Below the pieces are notes generated by a model, which saw nothing but the letters and a program-made list of their open reading frames with translations, was not told the origin of the DNA and searched no databases. A stretch of DNA of 64,000 nt from Sediminicoccus rosea. Lineage in GTDB: Bacteria; Pseudomonadota; Alphaproteobacteria; Acetobacterales; Acetobacteraceae. The stretch spans positions 799,501-863,500 of the forward strand of contig NZ_CP137852.1 of NCBI RefSeq assembly GCF_033547095.1, in the 5' to 3' direction. Below, piece by piece: positions 1 to 9,224 of the stretch. The translations under genes and the position numbers were made by a program. The first letter of the stretch is position 1. The number at the start of each line of letters is the position of its first letter.

Positions 1-96
1 CATGAGCCACATCAGGATGAGGGCCGGCAGCGCCAGCAGCGTGCCGGCCAGCGCCTCTGCGCGCCGGGGGCTGGGTGGGCGTCGCGGATCAGCCAA
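1..96 (-). CDS. ABC sugar-type transporter permease, N-terminal fragment
   Basis: A reading frame on the minus strand starts at a TTG (94-96) that overlaps the end of the upstream ATPase gene and stays open to the window edge, giving 32 residues. It has a basic, proline-rich N-terminus followed by the start of a hydrophobic helix (ALAGTLLALPALILMWLM). That is how the MalF/UgpA-type permeases of sugar ABC importers begin, and the position next to a MalK/UgpC-type ATPase fits. The TTG start and the family are inferred, because only the beginning of the gene is present. Confidence 0.5.
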   Translation of the reverse strand, partial: MADPRRPPSPRRAEALAGTLLALPALILMWLM

Positions 97-1201
97 GCGC
101 GGCCTCCCGCAGCGCGGCCTGCAGGGGCAGCCGCCGGCCATCCGGGCCGAACAGCACCGCCTTGCGCACGGCCAGCCGCAGGGCCTGCCCCGCGAGCATC
201 CCCCGCGCCGCGTCAGGTGCGAGCCGCAGCACCGCGCCACCCTCGAGGTGGCACAGGGTCTCGGCGCCCAGATGCTCGATCAGCGCGATGACGCCAGGGA
301 TGCCGTGGCCGGCCGGCACCCAGCCCTCGGGCCGGACGCCTAGCATCACCGGACCACGCGCCGGGCTGAGCCAGGGCAGGCGGACATCACCAACCATCAC
401 CGCGCCGTCCTCGCCGACATGGGCGGGCAGCGCGTTCATGGGCGGCGAGCCGATGAAGCGGGCGACCTCCAGACTGGCCGGCTCGTCATAGAGCTCCTGC
501 GGCGGCGCCAATTGCAGCACGCGGCCGGCCTGCATCACCGCCACGCGGTCGGCCATCGCCATCGCCTCACCCTGGTCATGGGTGACGTAGAGGGTGGTGA
601 CGCCGAGCCTGCGGGTGAGCGCCACGATCTCGGCCCGCGCCTCCGCCCGCAGGCGCGCATCGAGGTTGGACAGCGGCTCATCCATCAGGAAGGCCGCGGG
701 GCTGCGAACCATCGCGCGGGCCAGGGCCACGCGCTGGCGCTGCCCGCCGGAGAGTTGCGCCGGCTTGCGGGCGAGCAGCGGCGCGAGACCGAGCGGCGCC
801 GCGACGGCCGCGACATCGGCCGCGATCGCCTGGCGCGCCGCGCCCGACCAAATCCGCCCCAGCACCGGAATGCGCTGGATCGCCGACATCCGGCGCATCT
901 CCAGCGGGAGGGCGATGTTCTGGCCGACGGTCATGTAGGGGTAGAGGGCGTAGCTCTGAAACACCATGGCGAGGTCCCGCGCCTTGGGGGGCAGCGCATC
1001 CACGCGGCGGTCACCGATCAGCACCTCGCCGGCATCGGCGGTTTCCAATCCGGCGAGGATCCGCAGCAGGGTGGATTTGCCACAGCCGGACGCGCCCAGG
1101 ATGGCGACGAACTCGCCCTCGGAGACGTCGAGCGTGACGTCCCGCAACACAGGTGTGGCACCGAAGCTCTTCTGGATGCCTCGCAACAAAACGCCCGGCA
1201 C
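89..1201 (-). CDS. ABC transporter ATP-binding protein, MalK/UgpC type
   Basis: Cytoplasmic ATPase of a carbohydrate or polyol importer. All motifs are present: Walker A GASGCGKST, a Q-loop in VFQSYALYP, signature LSGGQRQR, Walker B FLMDEPLSNLD, and an H-loop histidine in YVTHDQ. After about residue 235 comes a TOBE-type beta domain (including VMLGVRPEGW), typical of the MalK/UgpC branch; about 370 aa is normal for it. I chose the GTG at 1199-1201 over the ATG at 1217-1219. A GGGAGG lies six bases upstream of the GTG, and the product then begins MPGVLLRGIQKSFG as relatives do; the earlier ATG would put that GGGAGG inside the gene. The permease start overlaps its 3' end. The substrate cannot be told from this fragment of the operon. 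Confidence 0.9.
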   Translation of the reverse strand: MPGVLLRGIQKSFGATPVLRDVTLDVSEGEFVAILGASGCGKSTLLRILAGLETADAGEVLIGDRRVDALPPKARDLAMVFQSYALYPYMTVGQNIALPLEMRRMSAIQRIPVLGRIWSGAARQAIAADVAAVAAPLGLAPLLARKPAQLSGGQRQRVALARAMVRSPAAFLMDEPLSNLDARLRAEARAEIVALTRRLGVTTLYVTHDQGEAMAMADRVAVMQAGRVLQLAPPQELYDEPASLEVARFIGSPPMNALPAHVGEDGAVMVGDVRLPWLSPARGPVMLGVRPEGWVPAGHGIPGVIALIEHLGAETLCHLEGGAVLRLAPDAARGMLAGQALRLAVRKAVLFGPDGRRLPLQAALREAALG

Positions 1202-1329
1202 AAGCACCCTCCCACCCATCAGGTTGCGAGGCGGGGGTAGGGCAGGGGCATGTCACCGATGCTGCGAATGGAAGAAGCTTTGGCGACAGGCGGTGGCGTG
1301 TATCCCGCCTGCCTCCACCTCTTCCGGAT

Positions 1330-1698
1330 TCATCCGCGAAGCTTGAGAGGCTTCAGCGAAGCCAGCCCCCGTGCCGCACCCGGCCCAGACACCTCCTGGC
1401 GGGAGGCCGTGGCCATCCCCGGCATCCTGTGGTCCAGCGCCTCACTCCGCTTCCGCATCCCGGTCCATGCCCTCCGGATGATCGCGATGGCGCCGCCGGC
1501 GCCGGGCAGCGTGCAGCCGACCCGCCCATCCGTCGGGCAATCGCTGTCGCGCGCGGGCTGGTCCTGCGGGTGCGGATGGCGAACCGGGCTGAGGATCACC
1601 GCGGCGGCGTGTTCGGCGATGGATTCGGGCCAATGGGCCGGCACTCGGATGCGCTCCTTGGCCTCCGGCCGTCCCCCCTTCAATCGATCCCGATGCAC
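1330..1698 (-). CDS. small hypothetical protein (122 aa), unrecognised
   Basis: I do not recognise this protein. In its favour, a GTG start at 1696-1698 is preceded at 8 nt by an AGGGAGG ribosome binding site, and third codon positions are strongly GC-biased like its neighbours. The product is soluble, with a basic N-terminus, two cysteines near the middle and a short hydrophobic patch (GGAIAIIRRAW). It lies 128 nt upstream of the ABC ATPase gene on the same strand. If it is not a gene, 1202-1938 is a 737-nt stretch with no other convincing coding signal on either strand and would hold the promoters of the ABC operon and the araC-type gene. Confidence 0.4.
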   Translation of the reverse strand: MHRDRLKGGRPEAKERIRVPAHWPESIAEHAAAVILSPVRHPHPQDQPARDSDCPTDGRVGCTLPGAGGAIAIIRRAWTGMRKRSEALDHRMPGMATASRQEVSGPGAARGLASLKPLKLRG

Positions 1699-1938
1699 GA
1701 CCCAGGCCTCCCTGACCCCAACGGGTCACGTGCGTCTCGGCGTCCTGCGACGCCAGAACGGCCGGAGAGCCAGCCTTTCAAGCAGTCGGCCGGGCGAAGC
1801 ACATTTATCCATGCGGTCAGCCCCATGGACGGGCTAAACAAGCATGAGGCTCTGCGCATCGAAGGCGAGGCGAACAACCTCATCCGGATGCGTTGAGGAC
1901 CGAGCTGCCGCCACCAAGGCACGAGGGAGGAAAGCCGC

Positions 1939-2919
1939 ATGCTGCGTGCAGCCGGAGAGGAAGCCGCCGTCGGCTTCCGCCGCTTCGCCGAGCCGGAGGA
2001 TTTCGCGGCCGACCTGCTCGGTGGGCAGTTCGAGTATCTGCCCATTCCGGGCCGCCCCTTCTCGGGCACGCTTCGCGTCCTGCGCCTCGGCGATACCGTG
2101 ATCCAGCTCGCCGAGGACGGCGCCCATATCGCGCGCGCCGCCTTCGACCCCGGCATCGTCGGGCTGGTGTTTCCGCGCCGCTGCCATGGCGTTCCCCCCA
2201 CCCTGAACGGCACGCCACTCCAGCCCATGCAGGTGCTCCTTGCGCCCGGTGGCGCCGAGTTCCTCGCGCAGGCGCCCGACCCGCTCGAATGGGGGGCGAT
2301 CGCCCTGCCGGCGAGCGACCTGGAGGAGCTTGCCGAGTTGACGTCGATCCCCGGCCGCGCCACCGGCTCGACCCGCCTTCTGGCGCTCGACCCGGTCGCC
2401 GCCGAGGCCCTTGCCGCCGCTTATGCCGGCGCCGCGGCGCTGGTGGATGCCCCGCCCGAGATCCTGGGGCGCCCGGATTGTGCGCGGGTCCTGGCGCTGT
2501 CCATGCGCGAGCTGGTCGCGTCGGCCCTGACCAACGATGCCGTCGCGGGCCCGCCGGGACGCGCCACGCGCGAGGCCCTGCGCGTGGTGCGCGGCGCCGA
2601 GGAGTTCCTGCGCGTTCACCTCGCCCGGCCGATCAGCCGTGACGAGCTGTGCGTGGCGCTCGCCGTGTCGCGGCGCAAGCTGCAGGATGCCTTCGTGGCT
2701 GTCGTCGGGATGAGTCCCGCCGCCTACCTGAAGATGCGCCGCCTGGTGCTGGCCCGTCGCGCCCTGCTGGATGCGGAGGGCGGCACGCCGCAGGTGAAGT
2801 CGGTCGCGCTGTCGCACGGCTTCTGGCACTTCGGTTACTTCGCCCGGGATTATCGCGGGCTTTTCGGCGAGACCCCATCACAGACCCTGGCGCGGCGGCA
2901 TGGCCCGAAAAGCGCCTGA
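1939..2919 (+). CDS. AraC-family transcriptional regulator
   Basis: A 326-aa regulator with an N-terminal ligand-sensing half of no recognisable fold and a C-terminal AraC/XylS DNA-binding domain at about residues 220-320. The two helix-turn-helix segments are visible: ISRDELCVALAVSRRKLQDAF, and then the second one leading to SHGFWHFGYFARDYRGLFGETPSQ, the typical AraC ending. A GGGAGG lies 8 nt upstream of the ATG. It sits 126 nt upstream of the arylsulfatase on the same strand and is the obvious candidate to control the sulfatase/cytochrome pair, but no operator repeat stood out. Confidence 0.88.
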   Translation: MLRAAGEEAAVGFRRFAEPEDFAADLLGGQFEYLPIPGRPFSGTLRVLRLGDTVIQLAEDGAHIARAAFDPGIVGLVFPRRCHGVPPTLNGTPLQPMQVLLAPGGAEFLAQAPDPLEWGAIALPASDLEELAELTSIPGRATGSTRLLALDPVAAEALAAAYAGAAALVDAPPEILGRPDCARVLALSMRELVASALTNDAVAGPPGRATREALRVVRGAEEFLRVHLARPISRDELCVALAVSRRKLQDAFVAVVGMSPAAYLKMRRLVLARRALLDAEGGTPQVKSVALSHGFWHFGYFARDYRGLFGETPSQTLARRHGPKSA

Positions 2920-3045
2920 GTTTGCCCGATCTGGATAGTGAGACCTCCTACCGACCACGAAGGCGGTATGGGACAGTTTCGTGGAGCCGGGCGACATCTC
3001 CACCGATCGACTTGGTCGCCGGGCCTGCCAGTGGAGCAAGAACCG

Positions 3046-5529
3046 ATGATCAGGTTGAGAACGACGGCCCGCGGGCTGCTCTGGGCTGGATTGGCGATGG
3101 TCGCCGTGACCGCGGGGGCTGCGGCCCAGGAGATCCGCGGCACGCCCGGCGCCCCCGATGCCGTGATGACGCCGAACAGCTTCAGCCTGCCGGCGCCGAC
3201 ACCCCCCTTCACCGGCGCGATCATGCCCAATGTGGGTGACAGCCAGCTCGCCTGGCCGCCACAGATCGCCGCGCCCGAAGGGGCGCCCAATGTCCTCGTC
3301 ATCCTGACCGATGATGTCGGCTTCGGCGCGCCCTCCACCTTCGGCGGCGTCGTTCCCACGCCCGCGCTGGAGCGCGTGGCGCAGGCCGGGCTGCGCTACA
3401 CCCAGTTCCACACCACCGCGCTGTGTTCGCCCACGCGCGCCGCCCTGCTGACGGGCCGCAACCACCATTCGGTCGGCGCCGGGGTGATCTCCGAGCTGAC
3501 GACCGGCTTCCCCGGCTACAACTCGATCGTCCCGCCCGAGACGGCGCATGTCGCCGCCGTGCTGCGCGAGATGGGCTACGCCACCTCGTGGTTCGGCAAG
3601 AACCACAATGTGCCCACCTGGGAATCGACGCCGGCCGGTCCGTTCCGGAACTGGCCGACCGGCCAGGGCTATGACTATTTCTACGGCTTCGTCGGCGGCG
3701 ACACGAGCCAGTGGCAGCCCGGCAACCTGTTCCGCAACACCACGCCGATCCATCCGAACCTCGGCGTGCCGGGCTGGAATCTGACCACGGCGATGGCGGA
3801 TGACGCCATCAACCACATCCGCCTCACCACCTCGGTGGCGCCCAACCGCCCGTGGTTCATCCACTACGCGCCAGGCGGCGCGCATGCGCCGCACCACGCG
3901 ACGCCCGAATGGATCGCCCGGTTCCGCGGCCAGTTCGATGGCGGATGGGAGGTGCTGCGCCAGCGCATCTTCGACAACCAGCGCCGCCTCGGGGTGATCC
4001 CGGCCAACGCGCAGCTGCCGCCATTGCCTGAATATGTTCCGCGCTGGGAAAGCCTCTCCGACAACCAGCGCCGGCTCTATGCCCGCCAGATGGAGGTCTA
4101 CGCCGCCTACCTGGCCTATACCGACCATGAGATCGGCCGGGTGATCCAGGCGGTGGAGGATGCCGGGCAGATCGACAACACCCTCATCATCTACATCAGC
4201 GGCGACAATGGCGGCAGCGCGGAAGGCGGGCCCGACGGCACGGTGAACGAGGTGGCCTGGTTCAACGGGACCTTCTTCACGGTGGACCAGATGATGCCGT
4301 TCCTCGACGCCTGGGGGAATGACCGCACCTACAACCACATGTCCATCGGCTGGACCTTCGCGCTCAACACGCCCTACCGCTGGACCAAGCAGATCGCCTC
4401 GCACCTGGGCGGCACGCGCAACGGCATGGCCATCTCCTGGCCCCGCCGCATCGCGGAGCGTGGCGGCATCCGCCACCAGTTCCACCATGTCATCGACGTG
4501 GTGCCGACCATCCTCGAGGCGGCCGGCATCCGGGCGCCCAACATGGTGAACGGCGTCCCGCAGCGCCCGATCGAGGGCGTCAGCATGGCCTATACCTTCG
4601 ACGCGGCGAACCGCGACGCGCCATCCCGCCGCCGTACGCAATATTTCGAGATCATGGGCAACCGCGCCATCTATCACGAGGGCTGGATGGCCAGCACCAC
4701 GCCGCCCGTGCCGCCCTGGGATTCGCAATCCCCCAAGCCGGCCGACGTGACCAACGGCTACCGCTGGGAGCTCTACAACCTCGCCGAGGACCCGACGCAG
4801 ATGAACGATCTGGCCGCGCGGGAACCGGCACGGCTGCGCGCGCTGCAGGACCTGTTCCTGACGGAGGCGACGCGCTTCCAGGTGCTGCCGCTCGACAATT
4901 CCACGCTGACACGGCTGATCTCGGCGCGGCCCGGTCCGGCCGCGGGGCGCCGCCAGTTCACCTATACCGGCCCCGTCAGCTCGATCCAGGGCAGCGCGGC
5001 GCCGAGTCTGCTCAACCGCTCCTACCGCGTCACCGCCGAGATCGAGGTGCCGCCGGGTGGGGCGAATGGCGTGCTGGTGACGCAGGGTGGCCGCTTCTCG
5101 GGCTATGCCTTCTACCTCGTCCAGGGGCGCCCGGTGTTCAACTGGAACTTCCTCGGCACGCAGAACCACCGCTGGGAGGGGCCGACGGCGCTGCCGCCGG
5201 GCCGGCACACGCTGGTCTTCGACTGGCAGATGCAGCCGGAGGGTATGCCCTTCGGGCGCGGCGGCACCGGCACGCTGACCGTCAACGGCACGCAGGTGGC
5301 GCAGCGCGCGCTGCAGAACACGCTGCCCTTCACCGTCGCCTGGGACGAGACCTTCGACGTGGGCCTCGACACCGGCACCTCCGTGGATGACCGCGACTAC
5401 ACCTCGCCCAACCCCTTCACGGGGCGGATCCGGCGGCTGACCATCGACCTCGGCGAGAGCACCATCACGCCGGCCTCGCTGCGGATCTTGGAAGAGGAGA
5501 TGGCACGACGCCAGCGACGGCCGAACTGA
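3046..5529 (+). CDS. secreted arylsulfatase (type I, formylglycine)
   Basis: Hydrolyses sulfate esters in the periplasm or outside the cell. The sulfatase signature LCSPTRAALLTGR contains Cys127 of a C-x-P-x-R core, the residue converted to formylglycine in this family. The metal-binding start NVLVILTDDVGFG lies at about 85 and a second metal/active-site block, ISGDNGG, at about 385. A signal peptide covers residues 1-28 (cleavage after AAAQ). The C-terminal 190 residues look like a concanavalin-type beta-sandwich, giving 827 aa in all, as in the long AtsA-like group. The ATG at 3046 was preferred to an upstream in-frame GTG (2938) because it starts the signal peptide and has GGAG 9 nt before it. 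No formylglycine-generating enzyme gene is in the window. The substrate is unknown. Confidence 0.92.
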   Translation: MIRLRTTARGLLWAGLAMVAVTAGAAAQEIRGTPGAPDAVMTPNSFSLPAPTPPFTGAIMPNVGDSQLAWPPQIAAPEGAPNVLVILTDDVGFGAPSTFGGVVPTPALERVAQAGLRYTQFHTTALCSPTRAALLTGRNHHSVGAGVISELTTGFPGYNSIVPPETAHVAAVLREMGYATSWFGKNHNVPTWESTPAGPFRNWPTGQGYDYFYGFVGGDTSQWQPGNLFRNTTPIHPNLGVPGWNLTTAMADDAINHIRLTTSVAPNRPWFIHYAPGGAHAPHHATPEWIARFRGQFDGGWEVLRQRIFDNQRRLGVIPANAQLPPLPEYVPRWESLSDNQRRLYARQMEVYAAYLAYTDHEIGRVIQAVEDAGQIDNTLIIYISGDNGGSAEGGPDGTVNEVAWFNGTFFTVDQMMPFLDAWGNDRTYNHMSIGWTFALNTPYRWTKQIASHLGGTRNGMAISWPRRIAERGGIRHQFHHVIDVVPTILEAAGIRAPNMVNGVPQRPIEGVSMAYTFDAANRDAPSRRRTQYFEIMGNRAIYHEGWMASTTPPVPPWDSQSPKPADVTNGYRWELYNLAEDPTQMNDLAAREPARLRALQDLFLTEATRFQVLPLDNSTLTRLISARPGPAAGRRQFTYTGPVSSIQGSAAPSLLNRSYRVTAEIEVPPGGANGVLVTQGGRFSGYAFYLVQGRPVFNWNFLGTQNHRWEGPTALPPGRHTLVFDWQMQPEGMPFGRGGTGTLTVNGTQVAQRALQNTLPFTVAWDETFDVGLDTGTSVDDRDYTSPNPFTGRIRRLTIDLGESTITPASLRILEEEMARRQRRPN

Positions 5530-5558
5530 GCCGGGACCCGCGGCCGCCCGCCGGCCCG

Positions 5559-7946
5559 ATGTCGGAGCCGAAGATGGCCGCCAGGCTTCCTGGCCCCGTT
5601 CCGGCGCCGACGGCCGCTCGGCGCCTGGCGGGCAGCCTGGCGCTGCTGGCGATGATCCTGCTGCCCTTCGTGATCGCGGCGCTGGTCACGGTGCCGGCGG
5701 AGCCCAGGGCGCGCGAGGCGGAGCGCGCGGGCTTCGTCGGTTCGGCCACATGCGGCGGCTGCCATGCGCGGGAACATGCCGATTGGCAGGCGAGCGATCA
5801 CGCGCGCGCCATGGCGGCGGCCACGCCCGCGACCGTGCTGGGCGACTTCTCCAGCCGCAGCGTGACCGATGGGCGGCACAGCGCCACCTTCCTGCGCGAT
5901 GGGGCCCGCTGGCTGGTCCGGACCGATGGTCCTGGCGGCGACGTCGCCGATGTCGAGGTGACCGAGACCTTCGGCGCCGATCCGCTGCAGCAATACCTCG
6001 TCCTCATGCCGGATGGGCGCCGCCAGGTGCTGCCCTGGGCCTGGGACAGCCGCCCGCGCGAGGATGGCGGGCAGCGCTGGTATCACCTGCTGCCGGAGGA
6101 GACGCTGCGCGCCGGTGATCCGCTGCACTGGACCGGACGTGACCAGAACTGGAACTTCATGTGCGCCTCCTGCCACTCGACCGGCCTGGTGCGCGGCTAT
6201 GACGCAGCGCGCGACCGCTACGAGACGCGCTGGACGGAGATCAGCGTCGGCTGCGAATCCTGCCATGGCCGTGGCGCCGCCCATGTCGCCTGGGCGCGCG
6301 ATGGCGCGCGCCCAGGCGTTCTCCATCGCGGGCTCGAGGTCGTGTTGCGCGATCGCTCCGGCGGCGGCTGGCGCTTCCTGGAGGGCGACGCGCGCGGCAT
6401 CGCGCGCTGGGACGGCCCGCCGCGCCAGGCGACCCAGGCCGGCGTGGAGACCTGCGCGCCCTGCCATGCGCGCGCGCGCCCGCTGGTGGCCGATCCGCTG
6501 CCCGGGCAGCGCTTCCTGGACACCCATGCGCCGCTGCTTTTGGCGCGCGGCGAATACCATGCGGATGGCCAGATCCAGGGCGAGGTCTTCGAATGGGGCA
6601 GCTTCGCGCAGAGCCGGATGCAGCGCGCCGGCGTGGTCTGCGCGGATTGCCACCAGCCGCATAGCGGCAGGCTGCGGGCGGAGGGCAATGCAGTCTGCAC
6701 GCAATGCCACCTGCCCAGCCGCTTCGAGGCTGCGGAGCATCATCGCCACGCAGCGGGCGGGGCGGGTGCGCGATGCGTGTCCTGCCACATGCCGGCAGTG
6801 ACCTACATGGGCGTGGATCGGCGGCGCGACCACGCCTTCAGCATCCCCAGGCCCGATGTCGCGGCCACGATCGGGGCGCCCGATGTCTGCACCACCTGCC
6901 ATGCGGGCCAGACCCAGGCCTGGGCGGCGACGCAGCTCGCCGCCTGGCACGGCCCCCCGCGTGGCCCGCCGCATCCCGCGCTGGCGATCCATGCTGGCCG
7001 CGAGGCCGCGCCCGGCGCCGACCAGGCGCTGGCCCGGCTCGCGCTCGACCGCGCGCACCCGGCCATCCTGCGCGCCACGGCGCTGTCGCTGCTGCCCGCC
7101 CGCCCGAGCCGCGCCGTGGGCGAGGCTGTGGGCGGCACGCTGCTCGACCCCGAGCCCCTGGTGCGCGCCGCGGCCTTGCGCGCGCTGGAGGGGCTGCCGC
7201 CGCAGAACCGCTTGCACGCCGCGCGGCTCCTGTCCGACGAGGTGCGGCTGGTGCGCATCGAGGCCGCGCGCGCGCTGGCGCCGGTCCCGCCGGATGCGCT
7301 GCCCGAGGCCGCGCGCGCCGCCTTCCCGCGCGCCTGGGCGGAGTTGCTGGCCAGCGAGGGCGTGGCGGCGGAGCGACCGGAGGCGCATGTGAACATCGCG
7401 GCCCTGCTCGCCCAGCGCGGCGACCGCGCCGGGGCCGAGGCGGCGTATCGCGCCGCCCTGGCGCGCGACCCCGCCTTCCTGCCCGCGCTCGTGAACCAGG
7501 CGGCCTTCGAGGAAGCGCGCGGCCAGCCCGACGCCGCGGAGGCACTGCTGCGGCGCGCCGTGGCCGCGCACCCGGCCGATGCCGAGCCGATCTACGCGCT
7601 GGCGCTTCTGCAGGTCCGGCGGGGCCGGCTGGGCGAGGCGACCGAGGCCTTGGCGGCCGCGGCCAGGCTCGCGCCGGACAGGCCACACTATGCCTATGCC
7701 CATGCGCTCGCGCTGCATCGGCAGGGCCGCACCGACGAGGCGGTCGCCGCGCTTGCCCGCAACCCACGGCATCGCGAGAGCCTCATCGCCGCAGCCGCGC
7801 TGGAGCGTGACCGGGGAAGGCTGGCGCAGGCCGAGGCGCATGCGCGGGCCGCCCTGGCCCTCGATCCACGCGACCGGGAAGCCGCGGCCCTGCTGGCCGA
7901 GATCACCTCACGCGCGGCGCCGCCACAAGGCGCCCTCGGGCGATGA
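5559..7946 (+). CDS. octahaem c-type cytochrome with HEAT/TPR repeat tail
   Basis: A 795-aa exported or membrane-anchored protein. A hydrophobic segment at about residues 24-46 acts as signal or anchor. Residues 65-448 carry eight CxxCH haem sites: CGGCH, CASCH, CESCH, CAPCH, CADCH, CTQCH, CVSCH and CTTCH, spaced as in the cytochrome c554-like multihaem family. Residues of about 460-610 look like HEAT-type helical repeats, and 620-790 like TPR units (for example REALARDPAFLPALVNQAAFEEARGQ-like helices with Ala/Gly at packing positions). Likely role: periplasmic electron transfer with a protein-docking tail. It starts 29 nt after the sulfatase, so the two are probably cotranscribed. Which electron donor or acceptor it serves cannot be read from the sequence. 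Confidence 0.85.
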   Translation: MSEPKMAARLPGPVPAPTAARRLAGSLALLAMILLPFVIAALVTVPAEPRAREAERAGFVGSATCGGCHAREHADWQASDHARAMAAATPATVLGDFSSRSVTDGRHSATFLRDGARWLVRTDGPGGDVADVEVTETFGADPLQQYLVLMPDGRRQVLPWAWDSRPREDGGQRWYHLLPEETLRAGDPLHWTGRDQNWNFMCASCHSTGLVRGYDAARDRYETRWTEISVGCESCHGRGAAHVAWARDGARPGVLHRGLEVVLRDRSGGGWRFLEGDARGIARWDGPPRQATQAGVETCAPCHARARPLVADPLPGQRFLDTHAPLLLARGEYHADGQIQGEVFEWGSFAQSRMQRAGVVCADCHQPHSGRLRAEGNAVCTQCHLPSRFEAAEHHRHAAGGAGARCVSCHMPAVTYMGVDRRRDHAFSIPRPDVAATIGAPDVCTTCHAGQTQAWAATQLAAWHGPPRGPPHPALAIHAGREAAPGADQALARLALDRAHPAILRATALSLLPARPSRAVGEAVGGTLLDPEPLVRAAALRALEGLPPQNRLHAARLLSDEVRLVRIEAARALAPVPPDALPEAARAAFPRAWAELLASEGVAAERPEAHVNIAALLAQRGDRAGAEAAYRAALARDPAFLPALVNQAAFEEARGQPDAAEALLRRAVAAHPADAEPIYALALLQVRRGRLGEATEALAAAARLAPDRPHYAYAHALALHRQGRTDEAVAALARNPRHRESLIAAAALERDRGRLAQAEAHARAALALDPRDREAAALLAEITSRAAPPQGALGR

Positions 7947-7970
7947 ACGTCACCTCCGTCGCGGGCGGTC

Positions 7971-9224
7971 TCAGAACCGCAGCGTCAGCGCCGGGACGTA
8001 GCTGATCGCCAGCAGCACGCCGACGGCCACGGCGAAGAAGGGCCACATCGCCCGCACCGTCTCGCCCATCTGCGCCCGGGCGAGCGTTGACGAGATGAAC
8101 AGCGTCGTCCCCACCGGCGGCGTGTAGAGGCCGATGCCGAGGTTGATCACCATCATCAGCCCGAGCTGCAGCGGATCCATGCCGATCTGCGCCGCCAGCG
8201 GCAGGAAGACCGGCGTGAGCAGCAGGATGGCCGGCGGCAGGTCGAGCGGCCCGCCGATCACCAACATGATCAGGTTCATCGCCAGGATGATGAGGATGGG
8301 ATGCTGCAGGGTGAGCGAGATCCACTCGGCGAAGCGCTGCGGCACCTGGTCATAGGTGAGGATCCAGGAGGCCGCCGCGCTGCCCATGATCACCAGCATG
8401 ACGATGCCGGTGGCGACGCCGGCATCCACGAAGGCCCGCAGGAAGCGCCGCCAGGTCATGTCGCGGTAGATCAGGATGGAGGCGGCCAGCGCGTAGAACA
8501 CCGCCATCACCGCGATCTCGGTCGGTGTCGCGAAGCCGAAGCGCAGCGCCAGAAGGATCAGGATGGGCAGCAGCAGCGCGGGCGAGGCCAGCAGCGCGAG
8601 GCGCGCGAGGCGCTTCAGGTCGAGCCGCGCATCCGCCTCGGGCGGGCGGCCCTTCCACCAGCAGACCGCCATGAAGCCGCCCGCCATCATCAGCCCCGGC
8701 AGCACGCCCGCCAGGAAGAGCGCGCCCACCGAGACGCCGGAGACGACGGAGAAGAGGATCATCGGGATGGAGGGCGGGATCAGGATGTCGATCACAGAGG
8801 AGGTCGCGTTGTTCGCCGCGCAAAGCCCGGGCGCATAGCCCAGCCGCTTTTGCCAGGGGATCATCACCGAGCCCAGCGCGGAGGCGTTGGCGACGGCCGA
8901 ACCCGAGACGCCGCCAAACACGACCGAGCCCACCACCGTCGCCTGCAGGGGGCCGCCGCGGAAGGGCAGCATCGCCTCGCCGGCAAAGCGCAGCAGCTCC
9001 TGTCCCAGGCGGCCATCCATCATCAGCGCGCCGGCCAGGATGAAGAAGGGCAAGGCGAGCATGGGGAAGGACTGGGTCTGCGCGAACATCTGCTGCGCCA
9101 CCAGCATCAGCGGCATCTGCCCGTCCCACATCACGGCGAGGCCCGAGGCGATGACCAGCGCATGCGCCACCGGAAGCGCCGCCGCCATGAGGCCGAGGAA
9201 GGCCAGAACGAGGACGAGGCTCAT
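7971..9224 (-). CDS. dctM: TRAP transporter large permease, DctM family
   Basis: The 12-helix-class inner-membrane subunit of a tripartite ATP-independent periplasmic transporter; it carries out sodium-coupled uptake. It is 417 aa and hydrophobic throughout, with family motifs such as GGVSGSAVANASALGSVMIP, a GLYTPPVGTTLF loop near the C-terminus and ATPTEIAVM-like helices. The frame continues upstream without a stop, but the true start is the ATG at 9222-9224 (MSLVLVLAFLG), which overlaps the dctQ stop by four bases (ATGA). It is the last gene of the 16-kb to 8-kb minus-strand operon and ends 24 nt from the convergent cytochrome gene. Confidence 0.94.
   Translation of the reverse strand: MSLVLVLAFLGLMAAALPVAHALVIASGLAVMWDGQMPLMLVAQQMFAQTQSFPMLALPFFILAGALMMDGRLGQELLRFAGEAMLPFRGGPLQATVVGSVVFGGVSGSAVANASALGSVMIPWQKRLGYAPGLCAANNATSSVIDILIPPSIPMILFSVVSGVSVGALFLAGVLPGLMMAGGFMAVCWWKGRPPEADARLDLKRLARLALLASPALLLPILILLALRFGFATPTEIAVMAVFYALAASILIYRDMTWRRFLRAFVDAGVATGIVMLVIMGSAAASWILTYDQVPQRFAEWISLTLQHPILIILAMNLIMLVIGGPLDLPPAILLLTPVFLPLAAQIGMDPLQLGLMMVINLGIGLYTPPVGTTLFISSTLARAQMGETVRAMWPFFAVAVGVLLAISYVPALTLRF

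Noticed and set aside
1153-1896. 247-codon plus-strand frame between the ABC ATPase and araC-type gene
   Set aside because: It overlaps the ATPase 5' end, lacks a ribosome binding site and has no recognisable sequence; the minus-strand 1330-1698 frame is better supported.
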